Position numbers and translations under genes: made by a program. A stretch of DNA of 64,000 bases. Origin: Haemophilus_D parainfluenzae_AD (GTDB lineage: Bacteria; Pseudomonadota; Gammaproteobacteria; Enterobacterales; Pasteurellaceae). The stretch is from NCBI RefSeq assembly GCF_001679325.1, contig NZ_LZMX01000030.1. One strand, 5' to 3'. Below are positions 8,701-16,296 of this stretch, in pieces. The notes below the pieces were generated by a model that was given only the letters and a program-made list of their open reading frames with translations, ran no database searches and had not been told where the DNA came from. Position 1 is the first letter of the stretch. Every line of letters begins with the position of its first letter.

Positions 8701-9377
8701 GGCAGTTCTAACAGTTCTGGTTTATCAAGTTGCACAGAAAAATCATTTCCAATATTTGAGCCTAAATCATTCAATACATCTTCTGGCGACTTTAATTCTT
8801 TTGAGATAAATGCAGCCAAATGGAAAGGCAAATCATAAAAATGCTCTCGCCAAAATTCATTTGCAAATTGTTTGAGTAAATCAGACTGATCTTTGAGAAG
8901 TTTTAAATTGAAATGCACGCCTGAATTAAAAGCATGTTGCATCAGCATTCGGCGACAAAAACCGTGAATGGTATAAATGGAGGCTAAATCTAAATTTTGT
9001 TCGGCCAGCTTTAAGCGACGAAGTGCGGTCGGAATATCCTCTAAATAAGGCAACAATTCCGCTAAAAATTGATGTTCCCCAGTAAAAATCGCTTTATCTT
9101 GCTTTTCATAATATTCAGAAAAAATCGAAATTGCCGCCGTTAAACGTTCCCGAATTTTACGTTTTAAATCCTCCGTCGCCATTTCAGTAAAGGTTACCAC
9201 CAAAATTTCGTCCACATTTAATGGACGAGAAAAACAATTTTCGCCTGCTTGTAAAAGTAAACGAAGATAGATAGAACCGATAGTATAGGTTTTCCCAGTA
9301 CCTGCAGAGGCTTCAATTAAATTGACTTGATTTAAAGGTAACGAAATGGCATTAAGTGCGGTTGATTTTTGGCTCAT
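5736..9377 (-). CDS. recB: RecBCD exonuclease V, beta subunit (3'-5' helicase and nuclease)
   Basis: 1213 residues, close to the E. coli length. The N-terminal UvrD-like helicase has Walker A EASAGTGKT (residues 22-30), VTFTEMA, the Walker B DEFQDTD and motif IV MMIGDPKQAIYRFRGAD. The second helicase half has VTIHKSKGLEYDLVW and LLYVALTRAK. The C-terminal nuclease domain has MDLVF and LLDYKSN, giving the metal-binding Asp and the Asp-X-Lys catalytic pair. It repairs double-strand breaks and degrades foreign linear DNA. It overlaps recD by one base and contains several uptake signals. Confidence 0.96.
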   Translation of the reverse strand: MSQKSTALNAISLPLNQVNLIEASAGTGKTYTIGSIYLRLLLQAGENCFSRPLNVDEILVVTFTEMATEDLKRKIRERLTAAISIFSEYYEKQDKAIFTGEHQFLAELLPYLEDIPTALRRLKLAEQNLDLASIYTIHGFCRRMLMQHAFNSGVHFNLKLLKDQSDLLKQFANEFWREHFYDLPFHLAAFISKELKSPEDVLNDLGSNIGNDFSVQLDKPELLELPLKEFLQKDIAENAEVIEKIKDAWLESAVEIRDLFDEEVVKKEKSCLNGKTHSSKTILSLVDEVTSWAKNRADITLNETLVKKFTQSALDNAVNAPFKKKGVRITHPTFEEIEALIEQLQPSNLFKKIILYHYRQGIQKKLLEYKANHPEKSFDDLLRLLKEALHSEGGEQLAELIRFQYPFAMIDEFQDTDALQYQIFSKIYHNETASGNVGFMMIGDPKQAIYRFRGADIFTYLKAAKEANERFNLGTNYRSSQPLVEGVNRLFDFKNDPFIYENIEFLNVGAAKKNLVFQLNNQPEPAFRFYINDKDKSTQQDYAKACATSIQQWLKSAAENPVVFPNESKAENQTLRAENIAVLVRGYIEAELVKKELQALGIASVYLSDRGNVFESNTAKELALILQACLSVTERPILNAIATALFGLNAAEIHQIHQDEIQWQRWAEKFAEYQQIWQRQGVLPMLHHLLLAENITEKLLSRPDGERKLTDLLHLAEILQQAAALNESEAALLRWFEKQIQDDGRQEVQIRLESERQLVKIVTIHKSKGLEYDLVWLPFLGNAAKDPTKKKLFNLYYDKKQNKTLWDMQDQHLDELTQEVFAEELRLLYVALTRAKYQMAFVLPKAFDKKWNALLYVLTQGEIGRKLDLPNNWDTQPLLEKFKQLLPNDVAIELTDVLQASEPLTLNISQENLSAEIFQGEIEQDWRVTSFSGIEQTHQRKAYLNESAVKKSLIFDDAKDYDASISTENITENLTALEHDNDEMVLDFPRGTQIGTLLHRYFEKVPFAQLAEKENIEKLCQDLNLVEEQFVAVQQWFEQILSTPILSNDDFTLAQINEKQCLKELAFYLNITSHFDVVGFNRALATWHHLPSEPLQFDDIQGMVRGTMDLVFSHQDKYYLLDYKSNFLGEILKDYDQAALKKAILEHHYDWQYLLYVVALHRYLKTRLPHYDYNRDFGGVVYAFLRGMNGSPQSGIFFDKPDWQLIQQLEELF

Positions 9378-9440
9378 TTTTTATTTTTCTGTAAACATTA
9401 GAGTGCCCCTATTTTAGGGATTTAACGGGGGGATTTCCAT

Positions 9441-9472
9441 AAAAAATGCGGTGAAATTTCACCGCACTTTAT
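9441..9472 (-). terminator. Terminator after the DsrE-family gene, built on an uptake signal
   Basis: A perfect 20-nt palindrome at 9447-9466 (GCGGTGAAATTTCACCGC core) is followed on the minus strand by TTTTTTAT. It contains one perfect uptake signal and one partial copy in inverted orientation, a known Haemophilus terminator design. Confidence 0.8.
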
Positions 9473-9488
9473 TCTTTATCTTATTATT

Positions 9489-9845
9489 TTAGAACGTTAA
9501 AACTTTATCCGCCCATAATGTCCATTCAGAAACATCATCTAAAGTACCAAGGGTCACGCCGTCAATTAATTTAGCATCTAATAAACCACGTGCTTTTACA
9601 CAGCTGGTACATAATTTAATTTCAGCACCTTGTGCCGCTAAAATATCGATAAGTTGTTGGATATTGAAACCTTCATTTGGGTTTTGCCCAGCAATACCGC
9701 ATAAAATCGCATCAGAAAAGCAGAATAATTTAATATTTACATCCTTGCTGTGCTCTTCTTTCATATTGATGGCGAAACGAACAGCGTTGAAGGTTTTTTC
9801 TCCGCTATATGTGGAATCATTGACGATAAAAAGAATATTTTGCAT
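9489..9845 (-). CDS. DsrE/YchN-family sulfur-relay-like protein
   Basis: 118 residues matching the YchN-like branch of the DsrE/DsrF fold (Rossmann-like, usually a homohexamer). It starts MQNILFIVNDSTYSGE and has FCFSDAILCGIAGQNP plus LCTSCVKARGL, placing Cys residues near 50 and 78-81; one of these matches the conserved Cys of the family. Proteins of this fold move sulfur as persulfide, but the function of YchN itself is not established. It stands alone between a terminator of its own and the purine permease gene. Confidence 0.82.
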   Translation of the reverse strand: MQNILFIVNDSTYSGEKTFNAVRFAINMKEEHSKDVNIKLFCFSDAILCGIAGQNPNEGFNIQQLIDILAAQGAEIKLCTSCVKARGLLDAKLIDGVTLGTLDDVSEWTLWADKVLTF

Positions 9846-9876
9846 GACGCACTCCTTGTTGCAATGCTATAAAACG

Positions 9877-9898
9877 AAGGCGTAATAAATTACGCCTT
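9877..9898 (-). terminator. Terminator after the purine permease gene
   Basis: A 9-bp stem (AAGGCGTAA) with a 4-nt loop is followed on the minus strand by CGTTTTAT. It lies 8 bp past the permease stop. The short T-run makes it a moderate candidate. Confidence 0.6.
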
Positions 9899-9905
9899 TA
9901 TGAAA

Positions 9906-11213
9906 TCAGCCAACCCAAACGAACTTGGCCACAAATAATAAAGACACCACCCACACAGGTGCATTTACTTCTTTAATTCTACCTGTAGAGGCCTTCATGA
10001 CGCAATAGCTAATAAAACCAAATGCGATACCTTCAGTTATTGAATAGGTAAATGGCATCATGGCGGCGGTGATAAAAGCAGGCGTAGCTTCGGTTAAATC
10101 ATCCCAGTGCACACGGATAAGACTGGATGCCATTAAAATCCCTACATAGACTAACGCCCCAGCTGTTGCATAAGCAGGCACCACACTCGCTAACGGTGAA
10201 AAGAAAATGGTAAGTAAGAATAAAATACCTACTGTCACTGCGGTTAAACCTGTTCTACCGCCGACTGAAACCCCTGCGCCACTTTCAATATAGGTACTGA
10301 TAGCGGATGTTCCGATATAAGAACCTACTACAGCACTCACGCTGTCCACATAAAGAGCTTGTTTCATTTTCGGGAAACGACCTTTTTCATCGCTGAAACC
10401 TGCTTTATCGGTCACGCCTAATAAGGTGCCTGATGAGTCAAATAGGTTTACTAAAAGGAAAGAGAAAATAATGCCGAGCAATGCGGTATCTAAGGCTCGG
10501 ACAATATCCACTTTACCCACAACTGAGCCTAAACTTGGTGGCATAGAAACAATACCATGGAAAGTGACTTGATCGTCAATTAATAAGGCTAAACCAGTCA
10601 CTACCGCGATAGAAATTAATACACCTGAGAAAATATTACGTGCCGCTAGCACCACAATAATGAAAAAGCCTAACACACCAAGCAGAATTTTCGGATCATG
10701 TAAATTGCCTAATGCCACTAAGGTTGCAGGATTCGCTACAACCAATCCCATATTTTTAAAGCCAATTAACGCAATAAAAAAGCCGATACCTGCACCAATT
10801 CCCACTCGCAGTGAAAGCGGAATCGAAGCCATTAACCAATAACGGATTTGGAATAGGGTGAGAACAAATAAACCAATCGAGCCCCAGAAAATAGTGCCCA
10901 TGCCCACTTCCCAAGAATAACCGAGCTTGCCAACGACTACATAAGCAAAGAATGCATTAAGTCCCATAGCAGGTGCAAGGGCGATAGGTAAATTACTGAA
11001 TAATCCCATCGCAATGGTACCGAGCGCGGCAATTAAACAAGTAGTGACGAAAACAACTTGCTTATCCATTCCTGCATCACCTAATACGGATGGGTTCACA
11101 AACACGATATACACCATGGTAAAGAAGGTGGTGATACCAGCAATAATTTCGGTTTTAGTGGTACTGCCCTTTTCTTTAATCGAAAAAAGGCGTTCAAGTA
11201 AAGATTGTTGCAT
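9906..11213 (-). CDS. NCS2-family purine permease (AzgA/GhxP type)
   Basis: 435 residues, polytopic with 12-14 expected membrane segments. It matches the COG2252 branch of nucleobase-cation symporters: GITTFFTMVYIVFVNP near the N-terminus, ALAPAMGLNAFFAY (the conserved NAFFAY signature), LLVNLFDSSGTLLGV and GTSAISTYIESGAGVSVGGRTGLTA (the helix-8/10 motifs). E. coli relatives (GhxP, GhxQ, AdeP, AdeQ) import hypoxanthine/guanine or adenine by proton symport. The exact purine cannot be told from sequence alone. It is read in the same direction as the USG-1-like gene, with a 20-bp gap. Confidence 0.9.
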   Translation of the reverse strand: MQQSLLERLFSIKEKGSTTKTEIIAGITTFFTMVYIVFVNPSVLGDAGMDKQVVFVTTCLIAALGTIAMGLFSNLPIALAPAMGLNAFFAYVVVGKLGYSWEVGMGTIFWGSIGLFVLTLFQIRYWLMASIPLSLRVGIGAGIGFFIALIGFKNMGLVVANPATLVALGNLHDPKILLGVLGFFIIVVLAARNIFSGVLISIAVVTGLALLIDDQVTFHGIVSMPPSLGSVVGKVDIVRALDTALLGIIFSFLLVNLFDSSGTLLGVTDKAGFSDEKGRFPKMKQALYVDSVSAVVGSYIGTSAISTYIESGAGVSVGGRTGLTAVTVGILFLLTIFFSPLASVVPAYATAGALVYVGILMASSLIRVHWDDLTEATPAFITAAMMPFTYSITEGIAFGFISYCVMKASTGRIKEVNAPVWVVSLLFVAKFVWVG

Positions 11214-11233
11214 TGTCTTTCCCTTAACTTAAA

Positions 11234-12187
11234 TTAATAACCTTGGTGATAAATCGACTCAAGTAATTTCACACCTAATAAGGCGATATTGAAACGTTGC
11301 TCATCGGCAACTGTCCAAAATTCAACGCCATTTTCAACCGCACTTTGTTGGCTGATATGCAATTTTACGCTTTCTTCACCGTTTTCGTTTTCACCATTAA
11401 TTACTGGTGTAATCAGGCTATCGTGTAATTCAATCAACTCACTTTGTTGCGGTTGGAAATCAAATTCATAATCTGAAAGCGCGGTCACTTTTTGCGCCAT
11501 TCCGTAGAAGACAGGCACTTGAATTTGATGGAAAATCACATTGTCTAACTGCGGGAAGATTTTTTGTAATTGCAGATTTAAATTAGCTGCTTGTTGTGGA
11601 AACACATCAAAGGCAAAACGGGTTTCGCCTTCTTCCAATGGCATAGCATTCAGTAAACGAGCGGTTTGACCCGCAAGTTTATTCACGGTTTCACCATCTG
11701 TATAAGAAGCGGGCAAAAGTGACGTTGCAAAAACTTGAGTTAAATTTGTTTGTTGAACGATTGGTAGTAAAGATAATGCTAATTGACTCACTTGCGGATC
11801 GGGTAAACTCACAATGTTACGTTGTCTTAATTCAGTCAGATTTTCTTCATTGATTGTAGGAACTACGACGGGTACATCAGACAATGCAGAGCAAATCCCT
11901 TTTAAATCAATCACCACACAGCCACTTTCTGCAGCCTGTGCTAATAAAGGCGCTTGGTCAATTTGGCCTGCGAAGAAAAGATAATTAACGCTATTCCACT
12001 CAATCTCATCAGTGGCTAATTGAGCAACGGCTTTATTGCGAAAACGCACCGATTGCTCTTCTTCAAAAGGATAAATTTCTACAATTGCAACCTTGCCTAC
12101 ACTTAGCTCACTTTGTTCAAGTGCTTCGGCAATTTTTTCACATAGATCAAATTCTGCTGCAATAGCAATATTTAGGCTTGCGTCCAT
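11234..12187 (-). CDS. USG-1-like protein, non-catalytic Asd paralogue
   Basis: 317 residues with the overall arrangement of aspartate-semialdehyde dehydrogenase: NAD(P)-fold start (LNIAIAAEFDLCEKIAEAL), YLFFAGQIDQAPLLAQAAESGCVVIDL, and a C-terminal part starting FAFDVFPQQAANL. Where true Asd has the catalytic Cys (N-C-S/T) this protein reads SLPDPQVSQLALSLLPI, so it cannot act as a dehydrogenase by the known mechanism. That is the mark of the USG-1 family, found beside truA/pdxB in enterobacteria. Its function is unknown. It is divergent from ybaK across 76 bp. Confidence 0.75.
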   Translation of the reverse strand: MDASLNIAIAAEFDLCEKIAEALEQSELSVGKVAIVEIYPFEEEQSVRFRNKAVAQLATDEIEWNSVNYLFFAGQIDQAPLLAQAAESGCVVIDLKGICSALSDVPVVVPTINEENLTELRQRNIVSLPDPQVSQLALSLLPIVQQTNLTQVFATSLLPASYTDGETVNKLAGQTARLLNAMPLEEGETRFAFDVFPQQAANLNLQLQKIFPQLDNVIFHQIQVPVFYGMAQKVTALSDYEFDFQPQQSELIELHDSLITPVINGENENGEESVKLHISQQSAVENGVEFWTVADEQRFNIALLGVKLLESIYHQGY

Positions 12188-12263
12188 TTTTCTCTCCGCT
12201 GTAAAATGTTCTGAACCGATTCATTCTACAGAAAAAAGACTCATAAATACATAAGGAAATCAG

Positions 12264-12743
12264 ATGACACCAGCAATTGATTTACTAAAGAAAAATAAAA
12301 TTCCTTTTACTCTCCATACTTACGATCATGACCCTAACAATACGCATTTTGGCGATGAAGCCGCTGAAAAACTTGGGCTTGATCCGCACCAATCCTTTAA
12401 AACACTTTTAGTCGCTGAAAATGGTGATCAGAAAAAATTAGCGTGTTTTGTGCTTTCCACGGCAAACATGTTAAGCTTGAAGAAAGCGGCAAAATCAATT
12501 GGTGTAAAAAAAGTTGAAATGGCCGATAAAGATGCAGCACAAAAAAGCACGGGATATTTAGTCGGTGGCATTAGTCCATTAGGTCAAAAGAAACATGTAA
12601 AAACAGTAATAAATTCGACCGCACTTCAGTTTGATACGATTTTTGTTTCTGGTGGAAAACGTGGATTAAGCGTCGAATTAGCCCCACAAGATTTGGCTAA
12701 ATTACTGAATGCCGAATTTATCGATATCATTGACGAAGAATAG
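12264..12743 (+). CDS. ybaK: Cys-tRNA(Pro)/Cys-tRNA(Cys) deacylase YbaK
   Basis: 159 residues, full length for YbaK/EbsC. It hydrolyses Cys-tRNA(Pro) formed by mischarging of prolyl-tRNA synthetase, acting in trans. Key features are the essential Lys in SFKTLLV (about residue 46), the loop LSTANMLSLKKAAKS and the glycine-rich GYLVGGISPLGQKK. H. influenzae YbaK is the structurally and biochemically studied member. It has its own divergent promoter region and ends at a shared bidirectional terminator. Confidence 0.95.
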   Translation: MTPAIDLLKKNKIPFTLHTYDHDPNNTHFGDEAAEKLGLDPHQSFKTLLVAENGDQKKLACFVLSTANMLSLKKAAKSIGVKKVEMADKDAAQKSTGYLVGGISPLGQKKHVKTVINSTALQFDTIFVSGGKRGLSVELAPQDLAKLLNAEFIDIIDEE

Positions 12744-12747
12744 AAAA

Positions 12748-12775
12748 AAAAGCCCGAATGAATCGGGCTATTATT
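12748..12775. terminator. Bidirectional terminator between ybaK and fabA
   Basis: A 7-bp stem AGCCCGA (12751-12757) pairs with 12763-12769 around a 5-nt loop. An A-run lies on the left and a T-rich run on the right, so it can end both converging genes. Confidence 0.85.
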
Positions 12776-12802
12776 TTTATTATGATGTCGTGTTTATTTG
12801 AA

Positions 12803-13336
12803 TTAGAAACTTGATGTATCTTGGAATAAGCCAACTTTTAAATCAGTTGCGGTGTAGATAACGCGACCATCGACTTCCACTTCACCATCAGCCATTCCCA
12901 TCACTAATTTGCGATTAATCACACGTTTCATATTAATGCGATAAACCACTTTTTTCGCGGTTGGTAAGATTTGTCCAGTAAATTTCACTTCACCTACGCC
13001 TAATGCACGACCTTTACCTTTACCGCCAACCCAGCCAAGGAAGAAACCGACTAATTGCCACATCGCATCTAAGCCTAAGCAGCCTGGCATGACTGGGTCA
13101 CCGATAAAGTGGCAACCGAAAAACGGTAAATCTGGATGAATATCTAATTCCGCTTCAATATACCCTTTACCAAATGCACCGCCGTCTTCGGTCATTTTTA
13201 CAATGCGATCCATCATCAACATGGTTGGTGCTGGAAGTTGCGGGCCTTCTTTACCAAATAACTCACCACGACCAGAAGCTAATAAATCTTCATAGGTGTA
13301 GCTGCTTTTAATGTTTGGTGTACAGGTGTTTTCCAT
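12803..13336 (-). CDS. fabA: 3-hydroxydecanoyl-ACP dehydratase/isomerase
   Basis: 177 residues, about the normal size. FabA dehydrates 3-hydroxydecanoyl-ACP and isomerises the product to cis-3-decenoyl-ACP, the branch point for unsaturated fatty acids. The catalytic His lies in FFGCHFIGDPVMPGCLGLDA (about residues 72-91), and the Asp of GLDA completes the dyad. Downstream motifs RALGVGEVKF and NRKLVMGMADGEV fit the hot-dog fold dimer. The protease gene lies upstream but its terminator (13475-13497) separates the two, so fabA likely has its own promoter in 13337-13470. Confidence 0.96.
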   Translation of the reverse strand: MENTCTPNIKSSYTYEDLLASGRGELFGKEGPQLPAPTMLMMDRIVKMTEDGGAFGKGYIEAELDIHPDLPFFGCHFIGDPVMPGCLGLDAMWQLVGFFLGWVGGKGKGRALGVGEVKFTGQILPTAKKVVYRINMKRVINRKLVMGMADGEVEVDGRVIYTATDLKVGLFQDTSSF

Positions 13337-13474
13337 TTTTCATTTCCTTGTATATGTAGTTTTGCTTGGTTACAAACAATAGGTGCAGATTCTATGGGGA
13401 TTTATAAGAAATGTAAACAGCGAACACTTGTTAGCTCAACTTGTCGGAGCAGTCAGTAAAATTAAGATAAAAGA

Positions 13475-13497
13475 AAAGCGAACTCAAGGTTCGCTTT
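13475..13497 (-). terminator. Terminator after the Lon-like protease gene
   Basis: A 9-bp perfect stem AAAGCGAAC with a 5-nt loop is followed on the minus strand by TCTTTTATCTT. It starts 8 bp after the stop codon. Confidence 0.8.
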
Positions 13498-13504
13498 AAA
13501 GAAA

Positions 13505-15307
13505 TTAAGATTTAAAGAAATCTAACCAGTTTTTTTTCGGCGTTTCCGACCGGAAAGCAATTCGATTTTGAATTAAACGCGCAATAGGTTCTTTGCCCTT
13601 CGCATATTCTTCTTTCTCTTCCAATAAATCGCGGTCAAATAGAATTTTAGCTGTTTGATAAATATCTTCGACTTGATAGATAAAGAACTGCTCATTTTTC
13701 ACCGCCTCAACCACTTCATCAGATAAACTTAATTGCTGAATAGTCGTCGCGGGAATAATCACCCCTTGTTTACCCGTTAAACCACGACGTTGGCAAATAG
13801 TGAAAAAGCCTTCAATTTTGTCATTCACTCCGCCTACTGCGTGCACCAAACCAAATTGGTCAATGGTACCCGTAATCGCAATATTTTGTGGCAATGGCAA
13901 ATCAGATAACGCGCTGACTAATACGGAGAAAATAGCTAGAGACGCACTGTCACCATCAATTTCACCATAAGATTGTTCAAACACTAAGGAAGCAGAGAAT
14001 GGTAACTGTGATGGCAACTCTAAGATACTGGCCAAGCACGCTTCTGAAATCATCATGCCTTTCCCGTGGAGGTTGCCGGCTAATTCGTTCTTACGCTCCA
14101 CATCCACGACTTCACCATCACCAAACTGCACTAAGCAACTGATACGAGAAGGTTCACCGAAACAAACGGGGGTGCCTGGATATTCAATCACAGACAAGCC
14201 ATTAATTTGCCCAACAATTTCACCGTTGGTTTCTACATAAATTTGTTCGTTGAGAATATCCGCATAAGTACGTTCACGTAAAAAACCGTGCTGTTCGTTC
14301 TTTTGTTTAAAAGCTTGCTCAAAATCAACCGCACTTAAGGTTTGTTTTTGTGACAACGTCGCGGCATTAAGCAACATTTCTGTTATTTTTAACGGTGAAA
14401 TATTAATTAAAAAGCGATCTTCACTCTCACGCACCAATAACTGATAGAGTTTATTTAATGCGGTTAAATCTAAATCGAGCTCATATTTTGAGGCTAATGC
14501 TAACACATAATTGGCCCAATTTTCTTGTGCTTTAGGTTGCGAAACAGAATAATAGCTTTCAATTTCCGCGTAATCCGCCAAGCTGTAAAGATCTTCTTCT
14601 AACTCACCTAAGGTCGCAATTTCAGTGCGATTGCCTAAAATCACCACTTTTAAATTAAGTGGATAACTTGGAATATCACAAGGCAAGGTTTTAAATGGAT
14701 GGGCTGAATACCAATTAAAAGTTTGCGTTTGCAAAATATGCTTTAAGCGTTGCCATAAATCAAACTGGCTTAGCATCGTTACTGCACTTAAAATCAAAAC
14801 GCCCCCATTGGCTTGATGCACTAAGCCTGGTGTAAGCAAAATATCTTGCGAACTTGGATGAACACGTACACTACCAAAAAGGCTAAATTGATCGGCATGT
14901 AATGCCTTCAGCACATCACCTTGTGCGGCAAAATTATCAGATGGTGATCGAGCGGGCTCGGTATAAATACAAGGGAAAGAAAAAGAATCACCCTGCTCAA
15001 CCACATAATTCACCCCAAAAACTGACCGCTCTTTTGGCTGTTCTTGGCGAATAAGTTCTGCTAATAAATCTGCATATTCTGCTTGATCATCGGCTTTTAA
15101 AACCAACAAAGAACGACGAGGTTGTTTTAAGAATAACGAAATCGCTTTTGTGGCATGCTTTTGTAATGACCAAAAATCAGCCTTTTCTGCTGAAAGTTCA
15201 GTAATCGATAATTCTGGTTGTAAGGCTTGCCAATTTAAGGCTTGTTCCGAAGATGTTGAAGTCACGGCATATCTCGCTTTAATTAAATTGGCGGTATTAT
15301 CGCACAC
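13505..15307 (-). CDS. Lon-like protease (YcbZ/LonH family)
   Basis: 600 residues. The N-terminal region is a divergent AAA part without an obvious Walker A. The C-terminal Lon protease domain has the Ser-Lys dyad: Ser in EIDGDSASLAIFS and Lys in HAVGGVNDKIEGF. It also carries GRISC-like and GKGMMISEACLASILELP segments common to this branch. Relatives lie beside matP and fabA in E. coli as here. Substrates are unknown. It is transcribed divergently from matP across 102 bp. A sequence one mismatch from the MatP site matS lies within it at 14350-14362. Confidence 0.88.
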   Translation of the reverse strand: MCDNTANLIKARYAVTSTSSEQALNWQALQPELSITELSAEKADFWSLQKHATKAISLFLKQPRRSLLVLKADDQAEYADLLAELIRQEQPKERSVFGVNYVVEQGDSFSFPCIYTEPARSPSDNFAAQGDVLKALHADQFSLFGSVRVHPSSQDILLTPGLVHQANGGVLILSAVTMLSQFDLWQRLKHILQTQTFNWYSAHPFKTLPCDIPSYPLNLKVVILGNRTEIATLGELEEDLYSLADYAEIESYYSVSQPKAQENWANYVLALASKYELDLDLTALNKLYQLLVRESEDRFLINISPLKITEMLLNAATLSQKQTLSAVDFEQAFKQKNEQHGFLRERTYADILNEQIYVETNGEIVGQINGLSVIEYPGTPVCFGEPSRISCLVQFGDGEVVDVERKNELAGNLHGKGMMISEACLASILELPSQLPFSASLVFEQSYGEIDGDSASLAIFSVLVSALSDLPLPQNIAITGTIDQFGLVHAVGGVNDKIEGFFTICQRRGLTGKQGVIIPATTIQQLSLSDEVVEAVKNEQFFIYQVEDIYQTAKILFDRDLLEEKEEYAKGKEPIARLIQNRIAFRSETPKKNWLDFFKS

Positions 15308-15409
15308 TTCACACTGAGTGAAAATCCGTTATAAAAATCTACTGGAAAAATTTATTTAAACAGCGTATATTTACGAGGTTACCACGTCACTAAAAAGTAT
15401 AATAAAACG

Positions 15410-15859
15410 ATGAAATACCAAAAATTAGAAAACCAAGAAGCAAACTGGAAATGGATTTATCTCATTCGCAAACATCGCGAAGGGGAAAAAATTACCCGTT
15501 ATGAAGAAAAAAGCTTAGAAGAAAGCAAAGTTCAAGAATTAATAGAATGTCAGAATTATCCTGAAAAAATCGAGGTATGGATTAAAAATCACCTTTCTCT
15601 TGATTTACCTATTAAGCTTGATCAGGCTATTCGTGCAAGACGTAAACGCTTTTTTAATGCTGAAAAACAATCAACGAAGAAAAAATCTATTGATTTAGAA
15701 TATGGTGTTTGGCTTCGTTTGTCTAAATATTCAAGAAAAATGAAAATGACACTTTCTGAAACCATCACTTATATGATTGATGAACGTGAAAGCAAAGCAT
15801 TATATGAAAGCCAAATGACAGCAATGAAAGCTGGTTTGAAAAATTTGCTCAATAAATAA
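15410..15859 (+). CDS. matP: Ter macrodomain organiser MatP
   Basis: 149 residues, the normal length. MatP binds 13-bp matS sites and condenses the terminus macrodomain, linking it to the divisome through ZapB. The C-terminal ribbon-helix-helix is visible in DLEYGVWLRLSKYSRKMKMTLSETITYMIDERE (about residues 94-126), and the N-terminal four-helix part begins KYQKLENQEANWKWIYLIRKHREGE. Its presence with the Lon-like gene and fabA reproduces the enterobacterial order. A 2-mismatch matS-like sequence lies in its upstream region at 15378-15390; autoregulation would be speculative. Confidence 0.96.
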   Translation: MKYQKLENQEANWKWIYLIRKHREGEKITRYEEKSLEESKVQELIECQNYPEKIEVWIKNHLSLDLPIKLDQAIRARRKRFFNAEKQSTKKKSIDLEYGVWLRLSKYSRKMKMTLSETITYMIDERESKALYESQMTAMKAGLKNLLNK

Positions 15860-15862
15860 GAT

Positions 15863-15895
15863 GAAAAAAAGCCAAGGCCGAAACCTTGGCTTTTG
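15863..15895. terminator. Bidirectional terminator between matP and cspD
   Basis: Stem GCCAAGG (15871-15877) pairs with 15884-15890 around CCGAAA, with A-run before and T-run after. It serves matP on the plus strand. A second small hairpin at 15920-15937 (GAAACG/CGTTTC) follows the cspD stop. Confidence 0.82.
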
Positions 15896-15939
15896 ATTAT
15901 GCTAAATAGAGAAGATTTTGAAACGTTTTAGCGTTTCGC

Positions 15940-16149
15940 CTATTCCGCAATCGGAATAATTTTTGTGGCGTGAGATCCTTTGTCGCCGTGAATCACTTCA
16001 AATTGTACACGTTGTCCTGCTTTCAATGAACGGTAACCATCCATTTCAATTGCTGAATAATGTGCAAAGATGTCTGTATCCACGCCTTCTGCAGAAATAA
16101 ATCCAAATCCTTTTGCGTTATTAAACCACTTTACTACACCAATTTCCAT
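15940..16149 (-). CDS. cspD: Cold-shock-domain protein CspD
   Basis: 69 residues. A single cold-shock domain has RNP1-like KGFGFI and RNP2-like DIFAHYS, matching CspD better than CspA because of AIEMDGYRSLKAGQRVQFEV. CspD in E. coli is a stationary-phase, DNA-replication-inhibiting single-strand-binding protein, not a classic cold-shock inducible one. It is a few residues shorter than E. coli CspD at the C-terminus. It appears monocistronic, with a 147-bp AT-rich upstream region. Confidence 0.9.
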   Translation of the reverse strand: MEIGVVKWFNNAKGFGFISAEGVDTDIFAHYSAIEMDGYRSLKAGQRVQFEVIHGDKGSHATKIIPIAE

Positions 16150-16296
16150 AGTAGACCTCTATAGGCTTCGCCCTTAATACTTAAAAACAATAAGACTCAT
16201 GCCTTATCACCTCAATTGGAAATATATTCAAACATTTTATTTTTTTATGCAACAAGGAAACTTTAAAAATGATACATTGATCACAAAAATTTTTAT

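Noticed and set aside
8410..8838. 142-codon plus-strand frame inside recB
   Set aside because: Antisense shadow of a well-supported gene, with unlikely composition and no Shine-Dalgarno.
15378..15390. matS-like site in the matP upstream region (GTTACCACGTCAC)
   Set aside because: Two mismatches, including the purine position; interesting by place but too weak to claim autoregulation.
16240..16290. CRP-like half-site (TGTGATC) upstream of cspD
   Set aside because: Only one half-site matches; the second half (TATCA) deviates too much to support a call.
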